Positions 31,830-44,335 of a stretch of DNA of 64,000 bases are shown here, piece by piece. Below the pieces are notes generated by a model. That model saw only the letters and a program-made list of their open reading frames with translations, did no database searches and had not been told where the DNA came from. How positions within the stretch are numbered: position 1 is the stretch's first letter; every line of letters begins with the position of its first letter. A program made the translations under genes and the position numbers. This stretch comes from Papaver somniferum (taxonomy: Eukaryota; Streptophyta; Magnoliopsida; Ranunculales; Papaveraceae), in contig NC_039365.1 in assembly GCF_003573695.1 (NCBI RefSeq), positions 83,741,089 to 83,805,088 of the forward strand. Reading direction: 5' to 3'.

Positions 31830-33660
31830 TACTTGTAAGAATGTCTCAAGAAGAAATTGAATGTTTAGCTGATAGTACAACCACCCACACTATCCTAAAA
31901 GTAGACAATTATTTGTTGATTTTATTCCTTATAATTCATTAATGACTACAATGATTGGATCATCACAAGTAATAATTGGTGAGCAGTTTGGCTGAAAATA
32001 GTTATCGACATTACTTGAAATGCATCGTATGGAGATGGTTACCACATATATCTATGGGGATATTGGTACAAGATATTCATGAATGTTCCAGATGGCATTC
32101 CATTATCCAAATCAAGTAACTCTAAAGAGTGCGTTTACAATTCAATTGAAACGCTAACTTTACGGATTAGAGCAATCCAGACGGATGTGGTATACTCGTC
32201 TAAGTGATTATTTTGATAGGGAAGAGATATACAAATAATAAGTTATGCTCCATGTGTTATAAAAATATAATTCTAGATTTGCAACTATAGTTGTTTATGT
32301 CGCCGATATGAACATAGTAGGTACTCTTGATGAAATAAGAGAAATCGCAAGTTATCTGAAATTCGAATTTGAGATGAAAGATTTTGGGAATACTTGGATG
32401 TGTTAAAGACTTGAACTAGAACATAGAGCTTGTGGAATATCAATCCATCAGTCTGCATATGTAGAAAAGATACTCAGAAAATTTAATATCGACAAAGTGC
32501 ACCCTGCTAGCACTCCCATGGTTGGTCGAACTTTAGATGTACATAAAGATCCATTTCATCCAAAAGAAGATGACGGAGATGTGCTAGGATATGAATAAGT
32601 GCAATAGGTGCATTATTGTACTTAGCACAATGTACCGGACCAAATATCTCGTCCTCAGTGAACTTTTTAGCTGAATATAGATCAGGACAATGCATAATCA
32701 TTGGAACGATATAAACAATATCATTAGATACCTAAAGGAACCATTGACATGTATTTTTCTTATCCCTATGAAGACGAAAGAAAAACTACTAATGTAATTG
32801 CTCTCAGACCCACGTAAAGGTCGATCACATACTGGTTATATGCATTATTCACTATTGAGATAGAACGATATCTTGCAGATCGACCAAGCAAACCCTTGTG
32901 GCTACCTCCACGAACCACTCTGAGATCATTGCCATATATGAGGCAGTTCGTGAGTGTATATGGTTAAGGTCTATCATTACACATATTCGAGGGGTATGTG
33001 GTTTAAGTTCTACAACTGAATAGCCAACTTGTATTTACGAAGATAATGTAACTTGTATCGAACAACTGAATCAAGGGTGCGTCCAGGTTGATAATACGAG
33101 ACATATATCAATGAAGTTCTTTTATTATTAGCAAAAAAATGTCTTCTAAACATTCAAGCCAGTAAAGTAAAGTCCGACGAAAATGTGGCAGACTTATTTA
33201 CTTAATCATTACCTAGTCCACATTTTAAAAACATGTGCGAAGTATAAAACTAAAGAGACTTTTTGAACTTCCGTAATTACATGTGAAAGATATATGAATA
33301 AATAAATTTTCTAAAGCTCGTGATTGGCTAAAGGAATTTTCTAAAATCCGATGTCTGCTTTTCCTACATCAAGGGACGCATTTAACAGTATGTTGATTTC
33401 TTTTTTTCTTCATCGAGGTTACTTTTTTCCACAGAGTTTTGTTACTCGTTAAAATTTTTAATGAGACAACAATAATATCCTAAATGCAAATCATAGAGAG
33501 ATGTCAATATCATGGGGAACATCTAATGATGTGATGATTGACATCAAAAGCATGTTGAACTATTTTCCTTCACCGATGTTACTTTTTCACAAAGGGTTTT
33601 GATTAGCTCGGGTAGATTTTTTAATGAGACAACAATAACACCACAAATATAACTTCTCGG
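31830..33660 (+). mobile_element. Decayed Ty1/Copia relic
   Basis: Fragments of a Copia polyprotein in order. A protease-like ECLADSTTTHTILKVDN lies at about 31858. RT pieces follow (FATIVVYVADMN at about 32280, where the usual YVDD has become YVAD, then LKFEFEMKDFG). An RNase H end, NVADLFT-stop-SLPSPHFKN, is at about 33185. Most of the integrase and the front of the RT are deleted. Sequence to 33660 (twice TTAATGAGACAACAATAA) is probably 3' non-coding and LTR remnant. Clearly the oldest element here. Confidence 0.75.
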
Positions 33661-34483
33661 TTTAGGTTATTCTTCTTCTTTTAAGTAGTCGGTTTTTATG
33701 CCAATTGTTTTTTATGAGACCGGATTATCAATTGGTTCCTGTTCACCATGATTATTATCAAAAGATGGAACAAAACCTTTAGGGTTTATCTGTGGGAGAA
33801 AAATTGATCCTTTGATAGACTTGTCTGTGTGAGAAAGATTTTTTTATTGTCAAAGCCTGCGATTTTGGGTCGTAGCAACTCTTAGTTGTGGGTGAGATCA
33901 GCTAAGGGAATCAAGTGCGTAGTATCCTGCTGGTATCAGAGGCGTAGGAGCATAAATGTACCTTGGATCAGTGGGATATTGATTGGGGTTCAAATACAGT
34001 CCAGTCCTAAGTTAGCTTGGAGTAGGCTAGTGTCTGTAGCGGCTTAATACAGTGTGTGTTCAATCTGGACTAGGTCCCGGGGTTTTTCTGCATTTGCGGT
34101 TTCCTCGTTAACAAAATTTCTGGTGTCTGTGTTATTTCAATTTCTGCATTATATTGTTTTATCTATATAATTGAAATAATACAGGTTGTGCATTAGATCA
34201 TCAATTAGAGTAATCCAACCTTTGGTTTTTGATTGTCATTGATTGATCCTTGGATATTGGTCTTTGGTACCATCCAAGTTATTCCTTGTATTTGATTAAA
34301 GACTCGCTGATTTATATTAGCTCGAGTAAATCAAAACAAGAGAGAGATATTAAATCCTTGATATACTTTAAGCTAGATTGAGTCTGAATTACTAGTTAAT
34401 TCTATAACAAAGTATATTGGAGTTAGTCCATACAGATTGCTAAGCGAAATATTGGGTGGTGTTGTTAGACCCCCGCTTTTTCA
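33661..34483 (+). repeat. Truncated 5' LTR of SIR-A
   Basis: Matches 39820-40611 closely, including GGTCCCGGGGTTTTTCTGCA and the end CGCTTTTTCA. It is cut on the left at the Copia relic and carries a small insertion near 33680-33715 relative to the other copy. Confidence 0.85.
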
Positions 34484-34577
34484 ATTGGTATCGGAGCAGG
34501 CAAACACGTTCAAGACCTTACAAGTCTGTGTTTGTAGCAATTTGAGTCTGAGGACAAAATATCTTACGCATACCAAG

Positions 34578-35699
34578 TTTCCTCCTAAATCTTTCAACTA
34601 TGTCAGCTGTCTCGGGAATACCTCAAAAGATTGTTCCTTAGTTGATTCTTCCGAATCCCGAGGTAGGAAGATTGTCTCATCTTGTGTTGATCACTCTTCC
34701 TCTAGTGAGACATTGGACATAATGGCAAAAGCTGAAATGGATCTCACCAGAATCGCAAAAAATTCTATTGAGTTTGTTGATCTTCATAATCATGATCAAC
34801 TCATCGATGAATTTGAAAAGTCTATTGATCGAGAACGTGTACTCTATAACATTATTGAGTCATTCTCTAAGGATATTGAGAAACTTCTTCAAGAAAATAA
34901 TCTACAGAGTGAAAAGATTTGTGATCTTTAAAAGATTGTCAAAGAAGGGTCAATTAGAGAAAAACGTTTGATCAAGACACATTCATCTGATCTTGACAGA
35001 CTTCGTGTTGAAAAATAGAAACTAGAAGCATCCCTTTCACTATCCCATGCACAGTGCAAGTTCTTGGAAAAGGATAACTCTGTCTTAAGGAAAAATTCTT
35101 CTGTTCCAATTGTTCCTGACATACAGTACATGAAGAAATATCCTCCAAGAGAAGATTGTGTCAAGAAAAGTTTACATAACTTACCATCTTCTCACAGGGC
35201 TGTGAAGTTAAAACATATGTCGTTCTTTGCTTCTCCTCCATGAACCTGTACTTTCTGTGGAAAAGGGAACCACTATGCTATCCATTGTTTTGCCAGGAGG
35301 AAATAAATTTCTAATATTCGCAATTTGCTTCACTTTGCTGTCAATGGAACAAATAGTCAGTCGACTACAGCAGTGAACCTTATGTCCACGGGAAACCGGA
35401 CAACTTATAAGAATGATCTCTTCCCTAGAAATCATTACAGGACCTTTGTGCATTCTAGTGGTACAAATTATTGTGCTGCTAATGAAAGCATGTCCTGTGC
35501 TTATAAGAACAAATCTGGCAAATCTAAGTCTAGAGTATGGAGATCCATTTCGGAAAATCCTCTAGAACTGATTTCTAGAGGTCCTAGACTCAGTAATCAG
35601 AATACTTCTTCTCTTGAGCTTTCAGGAAGGGCTGTGAGAAATTTCTCTAAATTGAAAACAGCCAAGGAAAGACAAGAAATACTGAGGTCAGACATCTAG
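34578..35699 (+). pseudogene. SIR-A gag-like ORF with four stops
   Basis: One frame, homologous to the SIR-B gag. The start codon has become TTT, and stops lie at 34929 (TAA), 35016 (TAG), 35241 (TGA) and 35304 (TAA). A long coiled-coil region (IDRERVLYNIIESFSKDIEK) precedes a complete CCHC knuckle, CTFCGKGNHYAIHC, at about 35248-35289. A one-base loss near 35652 changes the last residues relative to SIR-B. Coiled coil plus knuckle fits a Sirevirus Gag, which packages the RNA. Confidence 0.75.
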
Positions 35700-36090
35700 G
35701 TGAAAAACACAACTATTCTCTCAATACCTATGGTGAGACTATGTCTCCCTCTGCTACCTAGTAGTAGAAATATCTATTTGTGTATCTAACTTGAGAGATA
35801 CAAGGATGGTGATTGAGATATGCTCAATTATTTAGTTGATTTTCATCTGTCTGATTGATAGCTTCTTTATGAGTTTTTAGTATTTCTTCATTGTGAATCT
35901 TCTAACCTGTTCATAAGCATTGAAAATGTCACAATATGCAGTTTTCCCTGTTTGGTCCATCCTTTTTGTTCATACGTTCGGGTTATCCCACGGACGCCCA
36001 TATCTCCTCAAGGAACTCTAGAGTTTCTGTCTAGGGTGTACCACTTAACATATATATATCTCATATATGTGTTCTTAATCTTCAAAAAGG

Positions 36091-36531
36091 ATGTCTATGG
36101 AAACTGTCCCTAAAGAAGAAGTAAACCCTACAATGGAGGAAGACCTAAAAGGATGTGATCCAGCTCAAGATTTTGTTCTGAAGAAGATGCTTGAAAGAAA
36201 CGAGTATAACTCTTGGATTGGAGAATCTGTCAAGGATTTAATTGTCGTTCAAAGTGAGGTTAAGAACGAACTTGCTAACCTTCAATTGCAGATAAAACAG
36301 CTTATTCATGGGCAGGAAAAAATTCTTGGTAATCAGAATATCTTAATCAGGAATCAGAAGAAAGTTATCCTTGACTGCGCCAAAGCTAGACATCTTGCTC
36401 GCATTGTTGACCGAAAAACTAATGTTTTAACTCTTGAACACGGTGTTTCGACTGTCAAGAAGATCAAGGATATCATGGATACTTACTTTGGCGGTCCGTT
36501 TCAAAGGTATGAAGTGGTCAAAGAAATCTGA
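36091..36531 (+). CDS. SIR-A second ORF, coiled-coil protein
   Basis: 146 codons from ATG (MSMETVPKEEVNPTMEEDLK). It has an acidic N-terminus, then a Leu/Gln/Glu-rich helical part (LIVVQSEVKNELANLQLQIK) and a basic stretch. Not recognised. The SIR-B copy of this start runs into a stop after MST at 42179, so the ORF is lost there. Confidence 0.4.
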   Translation: MSMETVPKEEVNPTMEEDLKGCDPAQDFVLKKMLERNEYNSWIGESVKDLIVVQSEVKNELANLQLQIKQLIHGQEKILGNQNILIRNQKKVILDCAKARHLARIVDRKTNVLTLEHGVSTVKKIKDIMDTYFGGPFQRYEVVKEI

Positions 36532-38143
36532 TTCAATTGTTTCCTAGTATGTTTTCTTTTTGGTTTAGTTGGAAGAATAACTAGTGCTTGAATAGCAATG
36601 ATTGTGACTACATATAACTATTATGTTTCATCTTCTTGTTTTTTTAGGTTTATTGGTTTAAATTCTAAAAATATTCAGAGGATGATGTTTTGCAGTATTA
36701 ATCTTTTTGATTTGATATATTGCAATTTTTTATGGAACATTGGTGTTTACGTCCGTGAACTATGTTTGTCCTATACTCTGTCAAAAGTAAAGTCGTTTAT
36801 GATCGGTATTCACGTACTGGTAAAAGAATGAATAGACTTTTGACAAATACAAAAGTTAAGCCTATATTGTCAAATATTTGATGGAAGATAGGTTAAAATC
36901 TTTTGTTTTCAAGGACATGTCTATTAATTGTCGTTATGCAAATAGTAATTGAAGATAGAATGAATCCCTGTGTATTCCGCAGTATTGATCATCCATGATC
37001 CATATTTTATGTATTACTGTGAGGCTTCGTAATGTATCTTATGTTGAATACTATACAACCAAGTTGATCTTTTAGCTTAGTTGGTGTTCCGTGAGATATG
37101 TTATGTCGAGCATATTGAACTAAATTAATCATCTTGTTTGGTTATTTAGTTATTTCTCCGTATGTTTTCTTATGTCGAGCAAAACAAATGACAATTAAAT
37201 TGATTACTTTTGTGATTAGTTTGGTTGTGTATTCCAATTGGATTAATTAAGGGTTATCTTTTAATTAATCTAGTTGAGTATTTTTCGTGTCTCCATAAGT
37301 TCTCTTATGTTGAGCATAATCAATTGAATTGATCACCTCTTGGGTTTAATTTGATTGTGTATTCCGATTAAATTAATCATGGGTTTACTTGTGATTAATT
37401 TGATTGAGTTTTTTGGATATAGAAAATCGTTCTCATGGTTTTTGATGTCCAATAAAATCCTTCTTTTCTTTTAAAATCAAGGTCGCTCTTGTTGTTCTTT
37501 CGGGAATGACATCAAATGGGGGAGAGTTCTTTTGAACTTGTGCTTAATGGCCATATCTTGAGGGGTGTGCGGCTGTGGAATTTTAGAGGGGTTATCTTAT
37601 ATCTTTAAACTCCTTGATGAATGTATTTATCTTCAGCTTTATGATTGCATCTAAATTAGTTGGTATGTATTTTTTTCCCTTTTTTCATGAAATGTCTCTC
37701 TCGGAAATTTCATTATGATCCCGTTCTTGTACCTTTGCCAATTTTATTGACAAAAAGGGGGAGAACTACAAATATATATGGTTTTCGGATCATTATGTAA
37801 GGGGGAGTGGTTTCCATGTGAGATGGAGTATTGACTAAGGGGGCGTCATACATATCACCATAGTATTATTATTGAAGTTATGATACAATTAAACTTTGAC
37901 GCTGTGTAATAATACTATGACATTGTATAACAATGATCGAGAACTATGTTTTCTCATTGTTATAGCTACGGATCTTCAACAACGGTGATGCTAAACTTAC
38001 AAACTTTGGTATCATTGGAATACTTGGAAGTGATGAAGATTTCGAGGAATGTTGAAGATTAGACATGTGGAATAGGAGCTACTAAAGTTTCTTTATCTTT
38101 TTTGTATTCCATATGTATTGATAGTTTTGTCACTAAAATTGAC
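36532..38143 (+). other. SIR-A 3' non-coding region with repeated units and PPT-like tracts
   Basis: No supported gene. At 37020-37410 a degenerate repeat of roughly 90-130 bp contains CTTATGT(C/T)GAGCA four times. G-rich tracts ATGGGGGAG (37510), AAAAGGGGGAG (37753), TAAGGGGGAG (37799) and AAGGGGGC (37838) precede the final PPT. Confidence 0.6.
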
Positions 38144-38154
38144 AAAGGGGGAGA
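38144..38154 (+). other. SIR-A polypurine tract
   Basis: AAAGGGGGAGA, followed at 38156 by the LTR start TGTTAGAG. Confidence 0.8.
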
Positions 38155-38155
38155 T

Positions 38156-40611
38156 TGTTAGAGCATTGTTGGGTCGAACTCGCATGCGTTGCTATCTCAA
38201 GCATGTTTGTCAATGTTAGTGATCAAAACTATAAGTCTTGATTTCTAGTCTACTATAGCTAACTCTCGGACTAGGATAAAAGTGTAGTTGAGCTCGAGGA
38301 CTCATGGCGATTCATCATACAAGTAGAAGAACTACTCAAGGAACCGGTGGAACTTCTAGACAAAAAAGTATGTGAATACTTGAACTTATCTATCACTCAA
38401 AAGTCTATCTACTCTATCTCCTACTCTTTGAGACAAGAAGTCGTATGTTATATATATAGACTTTGATTATACACATTTGGTATTTCGAGCCGAGTATACC
38501 TTGCCTATCTATATCTCGAAATATGTGTTGATAAGCTTTTCGCTTCGATCAAGTTTATCTATACCATGTGACGAAAGCCATGATATGTTTCAATCATCTT
38601 GAGAATTGCTTTGACGAGAAATGGTGTAACAACTATATAACGTCCTATAAGAATGTTTCAATGATTGAAATGAGAGTTTAGATTACATAACCAATGGTGG
38701 ACATAAGCATTGTTATGGAAACACATTTATGTATAAGTCCTATTCCTTGAACCAAAGTTTGCGAACTATGTTGATCAAGAGAACCGGAAGAATAGAGTGA
38801 TCCAAGTCCGCAAACTTCTGAAGTTCTCAAACCCGAGAATTTCTGCTGGAGTTGAAAAATTACTTGCGCGAAGCTAAGTCCGCGAACCCAGTCCGCGAAC
38901 CGACGAAGTTCTCATACCCGAGAATTTCTGCTGGAGTTTGTAAACTCTTCCCGGTAACTCAAGTTCGCGAACCTAGTCTGCGAACTTGAGAAGGTTATAT
39001 ATCTGAAGATGATTTCTGAACTTAAACTTAAAAAGACTAAGGAATGCAGTTTGCAAACCGTGGCTATAAAATTTCATGAACCGATTCAAGTGAATCAAAT
39101 CATCTTTTCTTCAATTGTGTCTTGTGTAGTACATAAGATTTTCTTGCAATTGAACAACTCTCTAACTAGTTCATTTGAAGTCATTTGAACTAGTTATGGT
39201 GAAGAATAACATGGTTGATATGAAATGCTCATATGGCTAACCTTTTGGTTAACTATTGTTGAACCAAGAAGTGCATACGTTTGGGTACGGTTAACAAACC
39301 TAGAAGCGTGCATTGTCAAGTGTGTGTAACAAGCTAAGTTTTCGATCTAACGGTTGAGAAATATTAGCTTGAATCTAAATCAGGTTTTCATCTAACGACG
39401 AATATTGAATGCTTTGTTACTAAGCTAACATTGATTGCAAACCCTGATTTGAAAGACTATATAAAGGAGACATCTAGTATTATGCAAAAATAATCCTCAC
39501 ACCTTACGTGTGATACTAGTTTGCATGCTAGATTCGATTCTCCTTTAAACTTTGGTTTTCTTCTTCTAAAACCAGGTTAACGACTTAAAGTCTTCATTGG
39601 TATTGTGAAGCCATACCAATACTATTTTTATCGTAGTTGTGTGATCTGATATTGCATCTTTTATCGTACGAGTACAATCATATTGATTTGCTTGAGATTG
39701 ATATCTCCGATAGGCAAGATACAAAAAGTAATCACAAACATCTTCGTCTCATTGTTTGTGATTCCGCAACATCTTTTTTCTCTATCATACGATTAAGATT
39801 GTTGTGAGGTGATTGATAACTCTAGGTTATTCTTCGGGAATATAAGACCGGATTATCAATTGGTTCCTGTTCACCTTGATTATTATCAAAAGATGGAACA
39901 AAACCTTTAGGGTTTATCTGTGGGAGACAAATTGATCCTTTGATAGACTTGTCTGTGTGAGAAAGATTTTTTTATTGTTAAAGCCTGCGATTTTGGGTCG
40001 TAGCAACTCTTAGTTGTGGGTAAGATCAGCTAAGGGAATAAAGTGCGTAGTATCCTGCTGGGATCAGAGGCGTAGGAGCATAACTGTACCTTGGATCAGT
40101 GGGAGATTGATTGGGGTTCAACTACAGTCCATTCCTAAGTTAACTTGGAGTAGGCTAGTGTCTGTAGAGGCTTAATACAGTGTGTGTTCAATCTGGACTA
40201 GGTCCCGGGGTTTTTCTGCATTTGCGGTTTCCTCGTTAACAAAATTTCTGGTGTCTGTGTTATTTCAATTTCCGCATTATATTGTTTTATCTTTATAATT
40301 GAAATAATACAGGTTGTGTGTTAGATCATCAATTAGAGTATTCCAACATTTGGTTGTTGATTGTTATTGATTGATCCTTGGATATTGGTCTTTGGTACCA
40401 CCCAAGTTATTCCTTGTGTTTGATTAAAGACTCGCTGATTTCTATTAGCTCGAGTAAATCAAAACAAGAGAGAGCTATTAACTCCTTGATATACTTTAAG
40501 CTAGATTGAGTCTGAGTGTCTAGTTGATTCTATAGCAAAGTATATTGGAGTTAGTCCATACAGATTGCTAAGCGAAATATTGGGTGATGTGCTTAGACCC
40601 CCGCTTTTTCA
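38156..40611 (+). repeat. Shared central LTR (3' of SIR-A, 5' of SIR-B)
   Basis: 2456 bp from TGTTAGAGC to CTTTTTCA, with a PPT on its left and a primer-binding site on its right. TATA box TATATAAA at 39458-39465. Around 38806-38990 is a two-copy repeat of about 90 bp containing CCCGAGAATTTCTGCTGGAG and AGTCCGCGAACC. Serving as LTR for both neighbours means the pair arose by recombination between LTRs or tandem insertion. Confidence 0.88.
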
Positions 40612-40613
40612 AT

Positions 40614-40628
40614 TGGTATCAGAGCAGG
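40614..40628 (+). other. SIR-B primer-binding site
   Basis: TGGTATCAGAGCAGG, three bases after the LTR end; complementary to the 3' end of plant initiator tRNA-Met over TGGTATCAGAGC. Confidence 0.85.
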
Positions 40629-40705
40629 CAAACACGTTCAAGGCCTTACAAGTCTGTGTTTGTAGCAATCTGAGTCTGAGGACAGAATCCCTTACGCATA
40701 CCAAG

Positions 40706-41524
40706 ATGACTCCTAAATCTTTCAACTGTGTCAGTTGTCTCGGGAATACCTCAAAGGATTGTTCCTTAGTTGATTATTCTGAATCCCGAGGTAGGAAGAT
40801 TATCTCATATTATGTTGATCACTCTTCCTCCAATGAGACATTGGACACAATGACAAAAGATGAAATGGAGCTCACCAGAATCGCAAAAAATTCTATTGAG
40901 TTTGTTGATCTTCATAATCATGATGAACTCATCGATGAATTTGAAAAGTCTATTGATCGAGAACGTGTACTCTATAACATTATTGAGTCATTCTCTAAGG
41001 ATATTGAGAAACTTCTTCAAGAAAATAATCTACAGCGTGAAAAGATTTGTGATCTTGAAAAGATTGTCAAAGAAGGATCAATTAGAGAAATATGTTTGAT
41101 CAAGACGTATTCATATGATCTTGACAGACTTTGTGTTGAAAAAGAGAAACTACAAGCATCCCTTTCGCTATCCCATGAACAGTGCAAGTCCTTGGAAAAG
41201 GATAACTCTGTCTTAAGGAAATATCCTCCAAGAGAATATTGTGTCAAGAAAAGTTTACATAACTTACCATCTTCTCACAGGGCCGTGAAGTTAAAACATA
41301 TGTCGTTCTTTGCTTCTCCTCCACGAACCTGTTCTTTCTGTGGAAAAGGGAAAAATTATTATATCCATTGTTTTTACAGGAGGAAACAAATAGCTAATGT
41401 TCACAATTTTCTTCACTTTGCTGTCAATGGAACAAATAGTCAGTCGACTACAACAGTGAACCTTATGTCCACGAAAAGCAGACAACTCATAAGAATGATC
41501 TCTTCCCTAGTAATCATTACATGA
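40706..41524 (+). CDS. SIR-B gag-like protein
   Basis: 272 codons from the first ATG after the primer site (MTPKSFNCVSC). A coiled-coil stretch covers about residues 70-180 (SIDRERVLYNIIESFSKDIE, LCVEKEKLQASLSLSHEQ). The knuckle reads CSFCGKGKNYYIHC: the SIR-A copy has His where this has Asn, so the C-X2-C-X4-H-X4-C site lacks its His. A one-base loss near 41475 relative to SIR-A cuts the frame; the rest of the protein continues in another frame at 41521-41844. The frame just upstream of the ATG is also open but lies in the LTR. Confidence 0.65.
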   Translation: MTPKSFNCVSCLGNTSKDCSLVDYSESRGRKIISYYVDHSSSNETLDTMTKDEMELTRIAKNSIEFVDLHNHDELIDEFEKSIDRERVLYNIIESFSKDIEKLLQENNLQREKICDLEKIVKEGSIREICLIKTYSYDLDRLCVEKEKLQASLSLSHEQCKSLEKDNSVLRKYPPREYCVKKSLHNLPSSHRAVKLKHMSFFASPPRTCSFCGKGKNYYIHCFYRRKQIANVHNFLHFAVNGTNSQSTTTVNLMSTKSRQLIRMISSLVIIT

Positions 41525-41844
41525 CCTTTGTGCATTCTAGTGGTACAAATTATTGTGCTGATAATGAAAGCATGTCCTGCGCTTATAAGAACAACTCTGG
41601 TAAATCTAAGTCTAGAGTATGGAGACCCATTTCGGAAAATCCTCTAGAACCGATCTCTAGAGGTCCTGGACTCAGTAATCATAAAGCTGCTTCTCTTGAG
41701 ATTTCAGGAAGGGCTGTGAGAAATTTCTCTAAATTTGAAAACAACCAAGGGAACACAAGAAATACTGAGGTCAGACATCCAGGTGAAAAACACAACTATT
41801 CTCTCAATACCTATGGTGAGACTATGTCTCCCTCTACTACCTAG
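41525..41844 (+). pseudogene. SIR-B gag C-terminal part after the frameshift
   Basis: Continues the SIR-A-like tail in a shifted frame: HSSGTNYCADNESMSCAYKN, SRVWRPISENPLEP, ending MSPSTT. Not translated without a frame change. Confidence 0.6.
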
Positions 41845-42287
41845 TAGTAGAAAGTTCCATTCGTGTATCTAACTTGAGAGATACAAGGATGATGATTGAG
41901 AGATGCTCAAGTATTTAGTTGATTTTTATCTGTCTGATTGATAGCTTCTTTGTGAGTTTTTAGTATTTCTTCATTGTGACTCTTCGAACCTGTTCATAAG
42001 CATTAAAAATGTCACAATATGCAGTTTTCCCTGTTTGGTCCATCCTTTTTGTTCATACTTTCGGGTTAGCCCACGGACGTCCATATCTCCTCAAGGAACT
42101 CTAGGGTTTCTGTGTAGGGTGTACTACTTAACATATAAATATATATATCCCATATATGTGTTCTTAATCTTCAAAAAGGATGTCTACTTAACATATATAT
42201 ATATATATATTCCAGAATGATTTCAGATCATGCTGTTTTGTTGTTGATCAACTGTCTAAGATTGAATCCAGGAAACAATCTCATCAA

Positions 42288-42521
42288 ATGATGATGTCAT
42301 ATTCCAAGAAATTACTGGGTCGATATAAGATTGAAGTCACTCGTGAGCTTTTGGAAACTGCAGTAGTGAATGAGAAACTACTCGAATCAAACCTCTTGAA
42401 GTCGGTTGTGGAATTGAATCTCCTGAAACAAAGACTCAATCATCTGAAAGAGAAGAGAAGGCCCAAGAATCAAAACACCGAAGAATCTTCGGTAGATAAT
42501 GAGAGGTCTTCCAAAGATTAA
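42288..42521 (+). CDS. SIR-B short coiled-coil ORF
   Basis: 77 codons from ATG (MMMSYSKKLLGRYKIEVTRE). Leu/Glu/Lys-rich heptad-like pattern with a basic C-terminus. Not homologous to the SIR-A ORF at 36091, and located just past the chimeric junction. Unrecognised. Confidence 0.35.
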   Translation: MMMSYSKKLLGRYKIEVTRELLETAVVNEKLLESNLLKSVVELNLLKQRLNHLKEKRRPKNQNTEESSVDNERSSKD

Positions 42522-44324
42522 GTTATATGCTGTAATACTTAATACAGAAAAATAGACATCAATTTTTGATTTCTTTCAATGATTGTATTGGTCTATTATG
42601 AATAAAACTATTATGAATAAAATTATTTGATTTATAATTTTCTTGTGATAGTTTTCGGTTTACATAGCCTGTGCTTGAATGCTTTTATATTATTGCTATG
42701 TATGTTTATGGGATGTTTGATTTCGGTTTTACTACCTTAATATTCGATCTCATATATTATGAACCCTTGTAGTTTGGGTGACTTTTTGATTTAGCAGGAT
42801 TAAGTTCTATCCCATGTTGGTAAGCTTTATCAAAAAATCATGAGGGGTTTTGATAGAAACAATATGTGAAAAAGTCATAATATGTTGAATCGGTTTGGTT
42901 TAGCATAAAAGCATAAATGTTTCGACGGTTTTCAACTTTTGATTGCAATTGTTAAAACCGATTTTCAACCTTTCTCTGGTAAAGGTTGGTTGTTGTTATT
43001 CTTTTATTTTTGCATAAGGATGAAAACATAATGATATTTCGATATCAATTCTCCCTGGACGAAGACACAAACTTATTGGAGAAGTAGATGCGAAATTTGA
43101 GGTAACAATCTTGTTAGTTAATTGTTTTCCTGTTTAAGAAAATCCTGAGTTTATTTCATATATATTTATTGCTTTTGCTTAACAAAATTTCGGTACAATT
43201 GATGTTTATTCTATTATTTGTGTATGGATGTATGTGTGATTCAATTGGTTCCGGTTAAGAAAAACTATTGATATCCTGCTTTATTGTGTGGTATCAATTG
43301 TTTAGGCTTATAAAATTTCGGTGCAATTGCGGTACTTTAATATCTATATTGTTTCAATTGCTTCCGGTTGAGGTGAATAATTATGCAAGTTGATTTATTT
43401 GGTTTGTATGAATTATTTATGGCTTAACGAAATAAAAGGTTTACAATATGAGTTGTTTAGTCCAATTCGATTCCGGATAAGAGAAACTAAGTTAATTCTG
43501 ATCTTAATTAGACTTATCGAAGTGAGATTTCGGTTATTCAAGTCTAATCGAATGCCTTAACAAGAAATGCTAGTTAACTAACCTAGTACTTGTCTTGTTT
43601 AAAATTGAAAGGTCAAAGTTTATGGATAATTGGAACCTGATGAGAAAAATAGAGTTATCTTTATTTTGGTCTTATCGAATAAGCGATTGTTTTTGTACGA
43701 TCGGTTTAGCAAAGGAACTAAAGTGCTTAGTTGATTTTTGGTTTGCTAAACTAAAGTGGAAAAATTGTTTCCGACAATTGTTTGCTTGGTAACATATCAA
43801 AATAAAACTACTTGTAGTTTCGGTATTGATATTGGATATCAGAACATAGTGTGTGGAACCCTTGTGCCTAACTCTACAGGTTGCAAGTCTATTTTGAGAT
43901 TTGTAAGATTCTTTTCATGTTGTCCTTTATTTTTTCGTTTCTTTGTAATTTTATGAAAAAAAGGGGGAGAAAAATATGGAGTAAACAAGTGATACTGGCA
44001 TTGATTTTTTTTATATTGATTGGTATCGCTAAGGAAAAGAACATTGGTGATTGAACATTTATCTAAACAAAAGAGTGAAAGCACAGACTAAGGGGGAGTA
44101 ACATATCATATTAGTGGTATAACAAAGATGTGCGGATTGAATATCTACCTATCTTCCTTAGGAGGAGTATTATCTTTGTTATTATAATGTCAACAATGAC
44201 ATTTTTTGAGGGTTGAATGTATGCAGTTTATTGTGCTGTTGAATTCGGGAATCAAGCGTATGTGTAATGAATTCTTGTAATTTGTTTATCCATATGATGT
44301 AAGAGTTTTGTCACTAAAATTGAC
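42522..44324 (+). other. SIR-B 3' non-coding region
   Basis: About 1.8 kb with no supported gene; AT-rich with loosely repeated blocks such as TTCGGT(A/G)CAATTG (about 43190 and 43318). PPT-like tracts AAAAAAGGGGGAGAA (43960) and TAAGGGGGAG (44090). Confidence 0.55.
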
Positions 44325-44335
44325 AAAGGGGGAGA
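44325..44335 (+). other. SIR-B polypurine tract
   Basis: AAAGGGGGAGA just before TGTTAGAG at 44337; the same tract as in SIR-A. Confidence 0.8.

Larger units (their letters stand above)
34484..38155 (+). mobile_element. SIR-A internal region: non-autonomous Sirevirus-like element
   Basis: Starts with ATTGGTATCGGAGCAGG, a primer-binding site for initiator tRNA-Met with one change, and ends at the PPT AAAGGGGGAGA before the LTR at 38156. It encodes only a gag-like frame and a short coiled-coil ORF; no protease, integrase or RT is present. Several GGGGGAG tracts in the last 700 bp are typical of Sireviruses. Confidence 0.8.
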
